Assembly: GCA_964577295.1 (NCBI GenBank)
Contig: CAZNYN010000024.1
Coordinates: 1 to 27,190 of the forward strand
DNA length: 27,190 bases
Direction: 5' to 3'
Origin: CAZNYN01 sp964577295
GTDB lineage: Bacteria; Synergistota; Synergistia; Synergistales; Synergistaceae
Under the pieces are notes generated by a model. That model was given only the letters and a program-made list of their open reading frames with translations, was not told the DNA's origin and did not search any database. Both the position numbers and the translations under genes were made by a program. Below, piece by piece: positions 6,840 to 15,046 of the stretch (the first letter of the stretch is position 1; each line of letters opens with the position of its first letter).

Positions 6840-8336
6840 TTACTCGGAAAATTTCTTTTTGTCTGCCCATGGTTTCGGCAGTTCCCTTTTTTCGGAATCA
6901 TCCGGAGCGCGCCATGACCAGCCGCCGCCGAGTGCCGTGCAAAGGTCTACCGTGGAATTTAAGTTGTCCGCGCGTGAACCTTCAAGCTGTAGTCTGACAG
7001 AGAGAAGCTGTCTTTCGGCATCAAGAAGCTCTATCTGGCTTGTCATTCCCTCTTGATACTGGTCATAAGCAAGTTTGTAGGCTCTTGCCTGAGCTTCTTC
7101 CTGTTTTGCAAGCAATGCTACGACATCGGAAGTTTTTTCTTTGCTTGTAAAGGCGTTGACTGTCTCCTGGAATGATATCTGGACTGTTTTATAATACTGA
7201 GCCCACGCTTCTTGAGCGACTGCTTCCGCCTTCTTTACCCGTGAAGACAGTTTGCCGGAGTTAAATATCGGTGCAAAGAGCTGTGAGCCTATCGACCAGC
7301 CTGTGGGTCCGGTAAACAAATTCGACGGGTCGTCAGACGGTGTACCTATCATGCCGCTGAAGCTGATTGACGGGTACTGCCCCGCTCTTGCGGAGCCTAT
7401 GTTGGCCAATGCGACTTTGTAGTTCTGCTCTGCCTGCTTTATGTCAGGTCTCTGGGTGATGGTTACAGCCGGGACTGCGTTAGGAATTTCAGGATTTTTT
7501 GGCAGCTCTCCCAAATCAACTCCGCGAGGTATGTCTTTGTTTATAAATTCCTTTGGTTCTCTTCCGAGAAGCACCAGAAGGGCATTTTCGTAACGGCTTA
7601 CGGCCATTTCAAGCTCTCTTGTCTGAACTGCGGATGATGCGGCAAGAGCTTCGCTTCTTCTCAAGTCAAGCTCACTGACTTTGCCATGCTGATAGCGAAG
7701 GCGCATTAGCTCCAATGTGGCCAGCTGAGACTGCAATGTTGTTTTTGCTATAAGAAGCTGTTTGTCTGCGCCTCTCAGTGAGAAATATGTCTTTGCTACC
7801 TGTGATGCCAAAGATAGTCTTACGCTGTTTTTTGCCGCTTCGGTAGCAAGTAGGTTTTCTTTTGCCGCTCTTGTACCCTTTTGCAGCTTTCCCCAGAGGT
7901 CTGCTTCATAATTGACAACTCCAAGTCCTGTTAAGACGTTTGTCTCATTGATGTTTCCATCCGCATTTCCGAGGATTTTAGACCTTGTGACGTCAAGCTG
8001 TGCGCCGAGTTCCGGACGCTGATTTGCTTTTGTTTCCTTGAAAGCGGAACGTGCCTGCTGAACTCTTGCAAGAGCCATCTCTAAATCTCTGTTGCTCCTG
8101 AAAGCTTCTTCTATGCACTTGTCAAGAACCGGTTCGTTGAATTCCTTCCACCACGGCGTTGAACTTAATATGTATTGATCTTTGGAGATAACGGCTGATG
8201 ACAGAGTATCTTTTGATGCCTCCATGATATAAGCAGGCGGTAAATCATAAGATACGGGAGGTTTTATCTCCGGTCCCAAATTAACATGAAAAAATGACCC
8301 AACCAGCAAGGCCGCAAGGAGTGCGCTTGTAGTCAT
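6840..8336 (-). CDS. RND efflux outer-membrane channel (OprM/NodT type)
   Basis: TolC-superfamily channel that carries substrates of the RND pump across the outer membrane. The 498-aa protein has the family layout: an N-terminal extension with LGPEIKPPVSYDLP, the WWKEFNEPVLDKCIEEAF segment, then two repeats of long coiled-coil helices (LEMALARVQQARSAF; TSQIELLDAERQLLSVRLQL). The start is fixed because the pump gene's TAG lies directly before the ATG in the same frame, with AGGTGAGG overlapping. Oddly, the N-terminus (MTTSALLAALLVGSFFHVN) is hydrophobic but lacks the lipobox cysteine (usually LxGC) and any basic residue before the hydrophobic core. The lipid anchor seen in OprM is therefore absent or lost. 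Confidence 0.93.
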   Translation of the reverse strand: MTTSALLAALLVGSFFHVNLGPEIKPPVSYDLPPAYIMEASKDTLSSAVISKDQYILSSTPWWKEFNEPVLDKCIEEAFRSNRDLEMALARVQQARSAFKETKANQRPELGAQLDVTRSKILGNADGNINETNVLTGLGVVNYEADLWGKLQKGTRAAKENLLATEAAKNSVRLSLASQVAKTYFSLRGADKQLLIAKTTLQSQLATLELMRLRYQHGKVSELDLRRSEALAASSAVQTRELEMAVSRYENALLVLLGREPKEFINKDIPRGVDLGELPKNPEIPNAVPAVTITQRPDIKQAEQNYKVALANIGSARAGQYPSISFSGMIGTPSDDPSNLFTGPTGWSIGSQLFAPIFNSGKLSSRVKKAEAVAQEAWAQYYKTVQISFQETVNAFTSKEKTSDVVALLAKQEEAQARAYKLAYDQYQEGMTSQIELLDAERQLLSVRLQLEGSRADNLNSTVDLCTALGGGWSWRAPDDSEKRELPKPWADKKKFSE

Positions 8337-11300
8337 CTACCTCACCTCCGCTTTTGTGCCGTTTTCTGAAAGAGGAGGATTCTGTGACTCCTCTTTGTTT
8401 TTTGATGTAAGCCCCATTATCATGGAGAAGAAGCTGGGGACAAAGAATATCGCTATTGCAGTTGCAGCAAGCATTCCTCCAACAATTCCCGTACCGATGG
8501 AGTGACGGCTCGCCGCTCCCGCTCCGACGCTTAGTGCCAGAGGCATACATCCTAGGATAAACGCCAAGGATGTCATCAATATGGGTCTGAACCTTAAGTG
8601 AGCCGCCGAAGCCGCCGCTTCTTTTAACGTCATTCCGCTGTCATGCTGCATAATTGCGAATTCAACTATTAGGATTGCATTCTTTGCCGCAAGTCCGATA
8701 AGAGTGACAAGGGCAACCTGGAAATAAAGGTCATTTGAAAGTCCTCTCATCATAATTGCCAGAAATGCTCCGAAGAGTGCGAATGGAACAGCTAGGACTA
8801 CCGCAAAGGGAAGACTCCACTTCTCATACTGAGCTGCCAATATAAGGAAGACCATGAGAATTCCAAGGGCGAATGCTATTGCCGTTGCGGAGCCTGTCTG
8901 CTTTTCCTGATATGCGGAACCTGTCCACGCCAAAGTGTAGTCTTCCGTAAGAGATGCTTTTGCCGCATCTTCCATAGCTTTTATTGCCTGTCCCGTAGTG
9001 TATCCTGAAGCAGGAGTTCCCGTAATTTTGGCTGCTGGGAAAGCGTTGAATCGCTCCATTGTTTCGGGCCCGGTTATTTCGCGCAGCTCAATAAGAGACT
9101 GTAGAGGAATCATGCTTCCGCTCTTTGAACGGACGAATGTGTAGCGCAAATCCTCCGGTCTGTCTCTGTACTCTGAATCCGCGGCAATGAGGACTTGGAA
9201 TGTGCGTCCCATTTTGTCAAAGTCATTGACGTAATAGTTTCTGAAAATACTGCCCATAGTTGAGAATACGTCATTTAAATCGACATTCAAAGCCTTAGCA
9301 CGTTCTCTGTCGAGATGAGCGTATAACTGCGGAACTTTTGTAGAATATGTTGTGCTTATACTGGCTATTTCAGGGCGTTTGTCTGCCTCCTGTATATATT
9401 TCTGTATGCGCTTGTCCATCTCTTCGGGCGTGTCGCTTCCCCTGTTCTGAAGGTAAGCTTCAACTCCTCCGGTTGTACTCATGCCTATGATTGCAGGCGG
9501 ATTAAATACTATAACCTGTCCGTCGGGGATATCCCAAGTGCGCCCCATAAGCTCTTTGGCTGTAGAGAATGAGTCTTTGCCGGGTATGTTTCTCTTTTCC
9601 CAGTCGGTAAGAGTTATGAATGCGGCTCCATAGTTAGACTGGTTTGCCGAACCCATTATGTTATATCCGGTAAAGACAAGCGATGTCTTTATCTGATCCA
9701 TGGCTTTGGTTATATTGGATACTTTTTTTGTGAGCTTCTCCGTCATATTTAATGAAGCACCGTCGGGAAGAGACATTGATGCCAAGATAACGCCCTGGTC
9801 TTCATCCGGGACGAGCGAGCTCGGTATCATAAGAGCCATCTTGACCGTCGCTCCGAGGAAGAGCAGGAATATTATACATACAATAAACGCACGTTTGAGG
9901 AAGAAGCGTACTCCCGCCGAATATGCGTTTGTCATAGAGTCGAAGAATGAGTTAAACCATCTGAACAGGAAAAATTTACTTTTTTCGCTGTGTGGTTTCA
10001 GAATGAGCGAGCACATTGCAGGGGTAAGTGTAAGAGCCACGAAGCCCGAAATTACAACCGATGTCGCTATTGTAATGGCGAATTGTTTGTAAAGTTCTCC
10101 CGTGAGTCCTCCCAAAAATGCAATTGGAATAAAAACAGAGGAAAGTACCAAAACAATGGCAATAACAGGGCCTGTTACTTCCTCCATAGCTTTGAAAGAC
10201 GCTTCCTTCGGGGATAGTCCTTTTTCCATGTGCCTGTCTACATTTTCCAAGACAACTATAGCGTCGTCAACAACGATGCCGATTGCAAGCACAAGGCCGA
10301 AGAGTGTCAGTGTGTTGATGGAGAAATTGAAAAGTTTAAGCCCTGCGAATGTACCTATTATGGAGACAGGAACTGCAAGACATGGGATGAGTGTCGCTCT
10401 CCAGTTCTGCAGGAAGAGGAAGACAACAAGGAAGACCAGAAGCACAGCTTCAAAAAGCGTCTTTACGACTTCTTCTATGGAGACACGGACAAATGTGGTT
10501 GTGTCGTATGGTATGTCGTATGTCATGCCATCCGGGAATGTGTTGCTGGCTTCTTTAAACTGAGCTCTTACTTCGTCGCATACCTTAATAGCGTTGGCGC
10601 CGGGGGCGAGAGTTATGCCTATAGGTACAGCGGGGTCTGTGCCCTGGTGTCCCATAAAGCTGTAGCTCTTTGCTCCAAGCTCTACCCTTGCCACATCTCT
10701 CAGGTATACATTACTGCCGTCCGAATTGGCTTTGATGATGATTTCTTCAAATTCTTCCGGAGTGGTAAGGCGTCCTTTTGTGGTCATGATATAAGTTTTT
10801 TCAAGATCCGACTTGGTCGGGAAGTCACCGAAACGGCCGAGCGCGTATTGGCTGTTTTGATCTTTTACCGCCGCTATAACGTCCGACGGAGCCAAGTCCA
10901 GTTTAGTCAGCTTGTCGGGCTTCAGCCATATACGCATTGCGTAATCTTGGGCAGTATAAATTGTTGCTTCGCTTACGCCAGGGATTCTTTTAAGGTCATC
11001 AACTATATTAAGCAAAGCATAGTTGCTCATGTATGTCGTGTCATAACGTTTATCCGGTGCCAAAAGTGTTGCTATGAGAAGCAAATTAGGTGACGACTTC
11101 TGCACTATAATACCGTACTTACGAACTTCTTCGGGGATTGATGCAGTAGCCATCTGGACTCTGTTGTTTACGTTAATAGTGGCCTGGTCAGGGTCTGTGC
11201 CAAGTTCGAAAGTAACGGTGAGAGTCATGTTGCCCTGCCCGTTGCTGACGGAATTCATATAAATCATGTTGTCGACGCCGTTTATCTGGCTTTCAAGAGG

Positions 11301-11492
11301 GGCGGCAACAACCTGTGCAATAACCTCGGGAGTGGCGCCGGGGTACTGCGCGGACACAGTTACCTGAGGCGGAACGAGTTCAGGAAACTGCGCTATCGGC
11401 AATGTGGCTATAGACACTATACCTGCCAGCATTATAACGATAGAGCATACTGTGGCAAGTATCGGTCTTTTAATAAATATTGACGAAAACAT
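8337..11492 (-). CDS. RND-type multidrug efflux pump (AcrB/MexB, HAE1 family)
   Basis: Inner-membrane proton-driven pump, 1051 aa, the usual length for AcrB-type transporters. It starts MFSSIFIKRPILATVCSIV, has the periplasmic porter loops after TM1 and TM7, and keeps the proton-relay residues: the Asp pair in GIVVDDAIVVLENV (around residue 405) and the Lys in GLAAKNAILIVEFA (around residue 935). Hydrophobic amphipathic drugs are the usual substrates, but none can be named from the sequence. It sits 8 bases after the adaptor gene, and its TAG stop directly abuts the ATG of the channel gene, so the three are one operon. On the opposite strand several long open frames (one of 287 codons) are shadows. 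Confidence 0.96.
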   Translation of the reverse strand: MFSSIFIKRPILATVCSIVIMLAGIVSIATLPIAQFPELVPPQVTVSAQYPGATPEVIAQVVAAPLESQINGVDNMIYMNSVSNGQGNMTLTVTFELGTDPDQATINVNNRVQMATASIPEEVRKYGIIVQKSSPNLLLIATLLAPDKRYDTTYMSNYALLNIVDDLKRIPGVSEATIYTAQDYAMRIWLKPDKLTKLDLAPSDVIAAVKDQNSQYALGRFGDFPTKSDLEKTYIMTTKGRLTTPEEFEEIIIKANSDGSNVYLRDVARVELGAKSYSFMGHQGTDPAVPIGITLAPGANAIKVCDEVRAQFKEASNTFPDGMTYDIPYDTTTFVRVSIEEVVKTLFEAVLLVFLVVFLFLQNWRATLIPCLAVPVSIIGTFAGLKLFNFSINTLTLFGLVLAIGIVVDDAIVVLENVDRHMEKGLSPKEASFKAMEEVTGPVIAIVLVLSSVFIPIAFLGGLTGELYKQFAITIATSVVISGFVALTLTPAMCSLILKPHSEKSKFFLFRWFNSFFDSMTNAYSAGVRFFLKRAFIVCIIFLLFLGATVKMALMIPSSLVPDEDQGVILASMSLPDGASLNMTEKLTKKVSNITKAMDQIKTSLVFTGYNIMGSANQSNYGAAFITLTDWEKRNIPGKDSFSTAKELMGRTWDIPDGQVIVFNPPAIIGMSTTGGVEAYLQNRGSDTPEEMDKRIQKYIQEADKRPEIASISTTYSTKVPQLYAHLDRERAKALNVDLNDVFSTMGSIFRNYYVNDFDKMGRTFQVLIAADSEYRDRPEDLRYTFVRSKSGSMIPLQSLIELREITGPETMERFNAFPAAKITGTPASGYTTGQAIKAMEDAAKASLTEDYTLAWTGSAYQEKQTGSATAIAFALGILMVFLILAAQYEKWSLPFAVVLAVPFALFGAFLAIMMRGLSNDLYFQVALVTLIGLAAKNAILIVEFAIMQHDSGMTLKEAAASAAHLRFRPILMTSLAFILGCMPLALSVGAGAASRHSIGTGIVGGMLAATAIAIFFVPSFFSMIMGLTSKNKEESQNPPLSENGTKAEVR

Positions 11493-11500
11493 AGCGCGCC

Positions 11501-12760
11501 TCAGTTCTTCTCTGCATCATCGCTTTTAGGTGCCGCTTCGCTCTTATCTTCCGACTCACTCTCGGGCGCGGATGGATTTATCACTTTTACCGCTTTGCCC
11601 GGCATTACCTTTGCAACTCCGTCCGTCACGATAACGTCACCGTCTTCAAGCCCTTTGCCGACCAGGCAGTTATTATCAACCTGCCTGACTATTGTTATTG
11701 CGCGCGATGTCGGGACGTTTTTGTCGTCAAGGACGTATACCACTGTGGCGTCAGATGTCTGGAGTGTCGCTCTGAGAGGTATTTCGACAACATTTTTAAC
11801 GGAATAACCTGTTAAATAAAGCCTTACAAACTGCCCCGGATATAAGGAATTATTTTTGTTGTCAAAGACGGCGCGTGTTTTTATTGTCGCTGTAGAAGGG
11901 TCTACAAACTGATCTTGGAAATTGATCTTTCCTGCAACATTGTGGAATGTGCCGTCTGCAAGAGCGATTTTAACAGCGACGCCTGTCTTGTCGGTTACTA
12001 TTGTTCCGCTGTTCTTTAGATTCTCCACAATTCTGTGCTCGTCCGCAGGAATGGCAAAATCCACATAGAGGGGGTTGGGCTGAATTATTTTTGTCATAAT
12101 ATCGCCCACTGAGATAAGGTTTCCCACGGATAGTTCCTCTTTGCTGCTCAGGCCGGAAATCGGAGCTTTTACCGTGGTCCAGTTAAGGTCAATCTGCGAC
12201 TGTCTCACTGCTGCTTTTGCCGCGTCCGTGTTTGCGGATGCCGCATTATACTGAGCTTCCGCACTGTCAAATTCGGCTTTGCTCACTGCATTTTTCTTAT
12301 AAAGAGAGGATATTCTGTCGTACTCAGTCTTTGCGAGCTTCATCTGAACTTCGCTCTGCCTGAGGTTGGCACTGTTTCTGTTGAGTGTGGCTCTATACGG
12401 GGATGGGTCAATCCTGAAAAGAACCTGTCCCGCTCTTACGGGCTGACCTTCCTTGTATGATTTTGACATCAAAACACCGCTCACCTGTGCTCTTACTTCA
12501 GCCTCTTTGTAGCCGGTTGTTCTGCCTGTATATTCAAATGTTATAGGTACATCGGCTTTTTTGACCTCCATAATGGAGACGGACATAGGCGGCATTTCCG
12601 CAGTTTTCGAGGCTGCGGCCTTTTTTTGCTGTTCCGAGTTCCAGAACCAGTATGCCCCACCCGCCACTACCAGCAGTACAACTATTAGGAACATAGTATT
12701 GCTTTTTTTCGGCGGAATATTGTCCTCAGTATTAACCGTTGTGTTTTGATTATCCATCAT
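11501..12760 (-). CDS. RND efflux periplasmic adaptor (AcrA/MexA family)
   Basis: Membrane-fusion protein linking the pump to the outer-membrane channel. The ATG at 12760 has GGGGAG 5 bases upstream; a GTG at 12766 would overlap that site and is less likely. The protein is about 419 aa with a short cytoplasmic N-terminus and one hydrophobic anchor (TMFLIVVLLVVAGGAYWFW), no lipobox. Then come the lipoyl/hairpin region (VRAQVSGVLMSKSYKEGQPV; LRQSEVQMKLAKTEYDRISS), the second lipoyl half (NWTTVKAPISGLSS), the beta-barrel and the membrane-proximal domain. The C-terminus is acidic and low-complexity (APESESEDKSEAAPKSDDAE). It is the first gene of the operon; no regulator gene is adjacent. Confidence 0.95.
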   Translation of the reverse strand: MMDNQNTTVNTEDNIPPKKSNTMFLIVVLLVVAGGAYWFWNSEQQKKAAASKTAEMPPMSVSIMEVKKADVPITFEYTGRTTGYKEAEVRAQVSGVLMSKSYKEGQPVRAGQVLFRIDPSPYRATLNRNSANLRQSEVQMKLAKTEYDRISSLYKKNAVSKAEFDSAEAQYNAASANTDAAKAAVRQSQIDLNWTTVKAPISGLSSKEELSVGNLISVGDIMTKIIQPNPLYVDFAIPADEHRIVENLKNSGTIVTDKTGVAVKIALADGTFHNVAGKINFQDQFVDPSTATIKTRAVFDNKNNSLYPGQFVRLYLTGYSVKNVVEIPLRATLQTSDATVVYVLDDKNVPTSRAITIVRQVDNNCLVGKGLEDGDVIVTDGVAKVMPGKAVKVINPSAPESESEDKSEAAPKSDDAEKN

Positions 12761-12797
12761 GCACACTCCCCTTGTCAGGCTAAAGATAGCACTAAAA

Positions 12798-12803
12798 ATT
12801 ATA
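12798..12803 (-). promoter_or_regulatory. Predicted -10 of efflux operon promoter
   Basis: On the minus strand the sequence reads TGTGATATAATTTTTAG, an extended -10 (TGA-TATAAT) 37 bases before the adaptor start. No good -35 is seen at the usual spacing, which fits an extended -10 promoter. Confidence 0.55.
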
Positions 12804-12851
12804 TCACAGTACGATAAATAATTCGCCGTTCAGGGCTTATGGCTTATGATA

Positions 12852-12872
12852 ATTGTTAAACACGTTAACAAT
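12852..12872. promoter_or_regulatory. Inverted repeat, possible operator
   Basis: ATTGTTAA-acacg-TTAACAAT: two perfect 8-base arms with a 5-base spacer, about 50 bases upstream of the efflux -10 and 12 bases after the BFD-like gene. No T-run follows on either strand, so it does not look like a terminator. The 21-base size fits a repressor or activator dimer site; the binding protein is unknown. Confidence 0.45.
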
Positions 12873-12884
12873 GTCGCAGTAACA

Positions 12885-13049
12885 TCAGGTTTTTTGTGGA
12901 TTCTTGTTTGCACAGTCACAGTGCTTCATTGCACCTGTCATATCTATGACTTCAGGAACGCTTTTTGCGCCTTGTTCTATGGCGGCGGCTATGTCGCCCT
13001 CCGTAACTTCATCGCAGTAGCAAACCATGTCGCTTTTATTCTCTGACAT
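12885..13049 (-). CDS. BFD-like [2Fe-2S]-binding mini-protein
   Basis: A 54-aa protein with the fold signature of the BFD (bacterioferritin-associated ferredoxin) domain. It has CYC at residues 10-12 (VCYCDEVTEGDIAAAIEQGA), then VPEVIDMTGAMKHCDC and a final CANKNP. The four probable cluster ligands are Cys10, Cys12, Cys44 and Cys46; classical BFD proteins end in CxxC rather than CxC. A good ribosome binding site (GAGGGAAC) lies inside the end of the acetyltransferase gene, which it overlaps by 14 bases, so the two are co-translated. Stand-alone BFD domains usually pass electrons or support iron handling; the partner here is not evident. Confidence 0.8.
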   Translation of the reverse strand: MSENKSDMVCYCDEVTEGDIAAAIEQGAKSVPEVIDMTGAMKHCDCANKNPQKT

Positions 13050-13602
13050 TGAGTTCCCTCTCTTTATACAAGGATAAGTATTCAGATTTTGTTATGCTGT
13101 AGATTAAATGGGTCATTTTTTTGCCTTTGTATACCTTATCAAAACTGCCTTCTATTTTCATACCGATTCTTTCCGCGACTTTTATAGATGCTCTATTCAT
13201 CGGTCGTATCTCTGCTATTACTTTGTCGGAGTTCAAACGGTCAAAAGCATAATCCAGACATCCTGACGCTCCTTCGGACGCATAGCCGCAGCCCCAGTGT
13301 TTCTTCGACAAAATATATGCAATTCCGATATATTTTCTGCCGTCTATATTTTCTGTCAAAAGTCCGATAAGACCGATAAAATTACCGTTATTTTTATCAA
13401 ATACGGCTAAATAGCTGAATCCGTCGTCCCTGTAGCGGGATAGATTTTTGCCTATCCACTCTTTGATCTCCTCATCGCTGAATGAATGCTCCCATGCATA
13501 CATAACCTCAGCATCCTGCAATATTGTACAAAGCAAATCATAATCGTCTTCTGTTATCTTTCTAAAATTCAGTCTTTGAGTGGAGATGCTTATATCATGC
13601 AT
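13036..13602 (-). CDS. GNAT acetyltransferase (RimJ/RimL-like)
   Basis: A 188-aa acetyl-CoA-dependent N-acetyltransferase. It starts TQRLNFRKITEDDYDLL, typical of the RimJ/RimL-type branch. It has the GNAT core strand IGIAYILSKKHWGCGYASEG, whose GCGYA loop binds the pyrophosphate of acetyl-CoA, then LNSDKVIAEIRPMNRASIKV and ERIGMKIEG. Substrates in this branch include protein N-termini, antibiotics and small amines, and cannot be chosen here. AGAGG lies about 11 bases before the ATG. Its last codons overlap the BFD-like gene downstream. Confidence 0.9.
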   Translation of the reverse strand: MHDISISTQRLNFRKITEDDYDLLCTILQDAEVMYAWEHSFSDEEIKEWIGKNLSRYRDDGFSYLAVFDKNNGNFIGLIGLLTENIDGRKYIGIAYILSKKHWGCGYASEGASGCLDYAFDRLNSDKVIAEIRPMNRASIKVAERIGMKIEGSFDKVYKGKKMTHLIYSITKSEYLSLYKERELNVRE

Positions 13603-13635
13603 TTTTGATAACCTCTGCTGTTTTTATCTTAAGAT

Positions 13636-14400
13636 TTACAACCATTTATCCGCAAGTATCTTCTCAAATTTATTTTCAGACAAGATTTCATGAGTTACAA
13701 ATTCACCGTTATAAAACAAAGCAAAGGTTGTAAACGGAGAGGGGCAATTTTGCGCCTGCTCTCTTGTCAGAATATGGGTTGTTTGAAGTTTTACATCTTT
13801 CTTTTTGGCAATATCTTTAAGCAGCGGAACGTACTTTGCAGTGAAAGGGCATTGGTCTGTGTAATAGAGTGTGAAGCCGTCCTGTATATTGCTCTTATTT
13901 ATCTCTATGGTTGAAGATTTAAAATGTGGTTTTGCTACATTCTTGTCAAAAGGCAGATACATTAACTCAAAATACGGAGAAGCCCAGTCCGCTGTTGCAA
14001 ACCCCTTGTATTTCAGGTAATTAGAATCTTGGAGAAACGGCAGCTTCTTTTTTGATGAGGATAATACGACAAGTCCTTTTTTACCCCTGCTTTTGCTGTC
14101 TCTGATACATTCCTCCAGCAATACCGAAGAATATCCCTGCCCTTTGAATTGTCCTGCAACCCACAGACAATCAATATACATATACCCATCCGCTTCAATA
14201 GGAGCCCAAGCATATTCTGCCGGAATATATTCGATAAAACACTTTCCGCGAACATTGCCCTTCAAAAAGACAAGACCTTCGTCCAGCCTATCTTTCAGCC
14301 ATGATTTTTTTGAAAGTACCTGAATGTCTTTGTTATTAGAAATAGCACAGCATATATGTTCCTGCTCAAGATTTTCCCGTGTAATTCTGATAAGCTCCAT
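13636..14400 (-). CDS. GNAT acetyltransferase with C-terminal YoaP domain
   Basis: About 254 aa from the ATG at 14400; the frame is open to 14502, but that would overlap the VOC gene, and MELIRITRENLEQEHICCAI is the typical beginning. The N-terminal half is a GNAT fold (YMYIDCLWVAGQFKGQGYSS, with the acetyl-CoA loop QFKGQGY, then LLEECI). The C-terminal half matches the YoaP-like domain seen behind such acetyltransferases: LYYTDQCPFTAKYVPLLKDI has a thioredoxin-like look with a single Cys, and TTFALFYNGEFVTHEILSEN ends it. The substrate is unknown. The VOC gene lies 29 bases upstream on the same strand, so the two are probably co-transcribed. Confidence 0.85.
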   Translation of the reverse strand: MELIRITRENLEQEHICCAISNNKDIQVLSKKSWLKDRLDEGLVFLKGNVRGKCFIEYIPAEYAWAPIEADGYMYIDCLWVAGQFKGQGYSSVLLEECIRDSKSRGKKGLVVLSSSKKKLPFLQDSNYLKYKGFATADWASPYFELMYLPFDKNVAKPHFKSSTIEINKSNIQDGFTLYYTDQCPFTAKYVPLLKDIAKKKDVKLQTTHILTREQAQNCPSPFTTFALFYNGEFVTHEILSENKFEKILADKWL

Positions 14401-14429
14401 AATATAATCATCTGCCTTACGTAATGCTG

Positions 14430-14819
14430 TTACTGCACGAAGGAGCCAATTTCTATCAAGTTTCCCTCCGGATCTGCGATATAGCACGTTCTTTGCCCCC
14501 ATGGCTCAGTAGTCGGAACCATAATCGGTTTCCCGCCGCCTGCCGTAATTTCTCGGTATGCCTTATCTACTTCCGCATAGTTTGCGACGCTCAATGCAAT
14601 CTCATAATGACCGTTTACCCCTGACACGTAAGAGAATTTTCTGTCGGTCATTTTTTCAAAATCCGATTTTCTGTAAAGCAAAAATAAGGTTCCGTCTTTT
14701 TCCAAGTACACATTTGAGGTGTTCTCATCCTCTTTGATTTCAAATCCCAAAACGTTTCTGTAAAAGCGAACCATCACAGCCATATCATCCACCATGATTC
14801 CAAATCCTTCCAACTTCAT
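14430..14819 (-). CDS. VOC-superfamily (glyoxalase/bleomycin-resistance fold) protein
   Basis: A 129-aa protein of two beta-alpha-beta-beta-beta modules. It starts MKLEGFGIMVDDMAVMVRFY, continues RNVLGFEIKEDENTS and closes with the classic WGQRTCYIADPEGNLIEIGS. The start at 14819 is chosen because GGAG lies 8 bases upstream; a GTG at 14828 overlaps that site. The usual metal ligands of VOC enzymes are His and Glu. The final Glu is present in LIEIG, but the early His is replaced (GIMV), so the catalytic role is uncertain. It may bind or sequester a small molecule. Confidence 0.85.
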   Translation of the reverse strand: MKLEGFGIMVDDMAVMVRFYRNVLGFEIKEDENTSNVYLEKDGTLFLLYRKSDFEKMTDRKFSYVSGVNGHYEIALSVANYAEVDKAYREITAGGGKPIMVPTTEPWGQRTCYIADPEGNLIEIGSFVQ

Positions 14820-14951
14820 TGCTATCACTCCGATACAACATAGGACTCAGTTAATTGAAAAAGTGTACTTTAAAGTTTATCATGGCACAAGTTAATTTTA
14901 CTTATAGTAAACCGCTGTAGACATAATAGCCAGTATCTGTTTCGCAATTTT

Positions 14952-14995
14952 GGATGTTTTATAACACTCTACGCAGCGCAGGTAGTAAAACATCC
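14952..14995. promoter_or_regulatory. Large hairpin upstream of the XRE regulator
   Basis: Perfect 10-base arms GGATGTTTTA (14952-14961) and TAAAACATCC (14986-14995) enclose a nested CTAC/GTAG stem over a 9-base loop. It ends 51 bases before the regulator's start and has no T-run on the plus strand. It could be an operator for the regulator or a structured leader. Confidence 0.4.
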
Positions 14996-15046
14996 CAATA
15001 AAGTCTATGCTTTTATCGTACTAAATAAAGTATGGAGAGTGAGAGC

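Noticed and set aside
10230..11093. 287-codon plus-strand open frame opposite the RND pump
   Set aside because: It lies wholly within the intact pump gene, has a shadow-like composition with many Cys and Tyr, and resembles no protein. Two others at 9700-10563 are the same kind of shadow.
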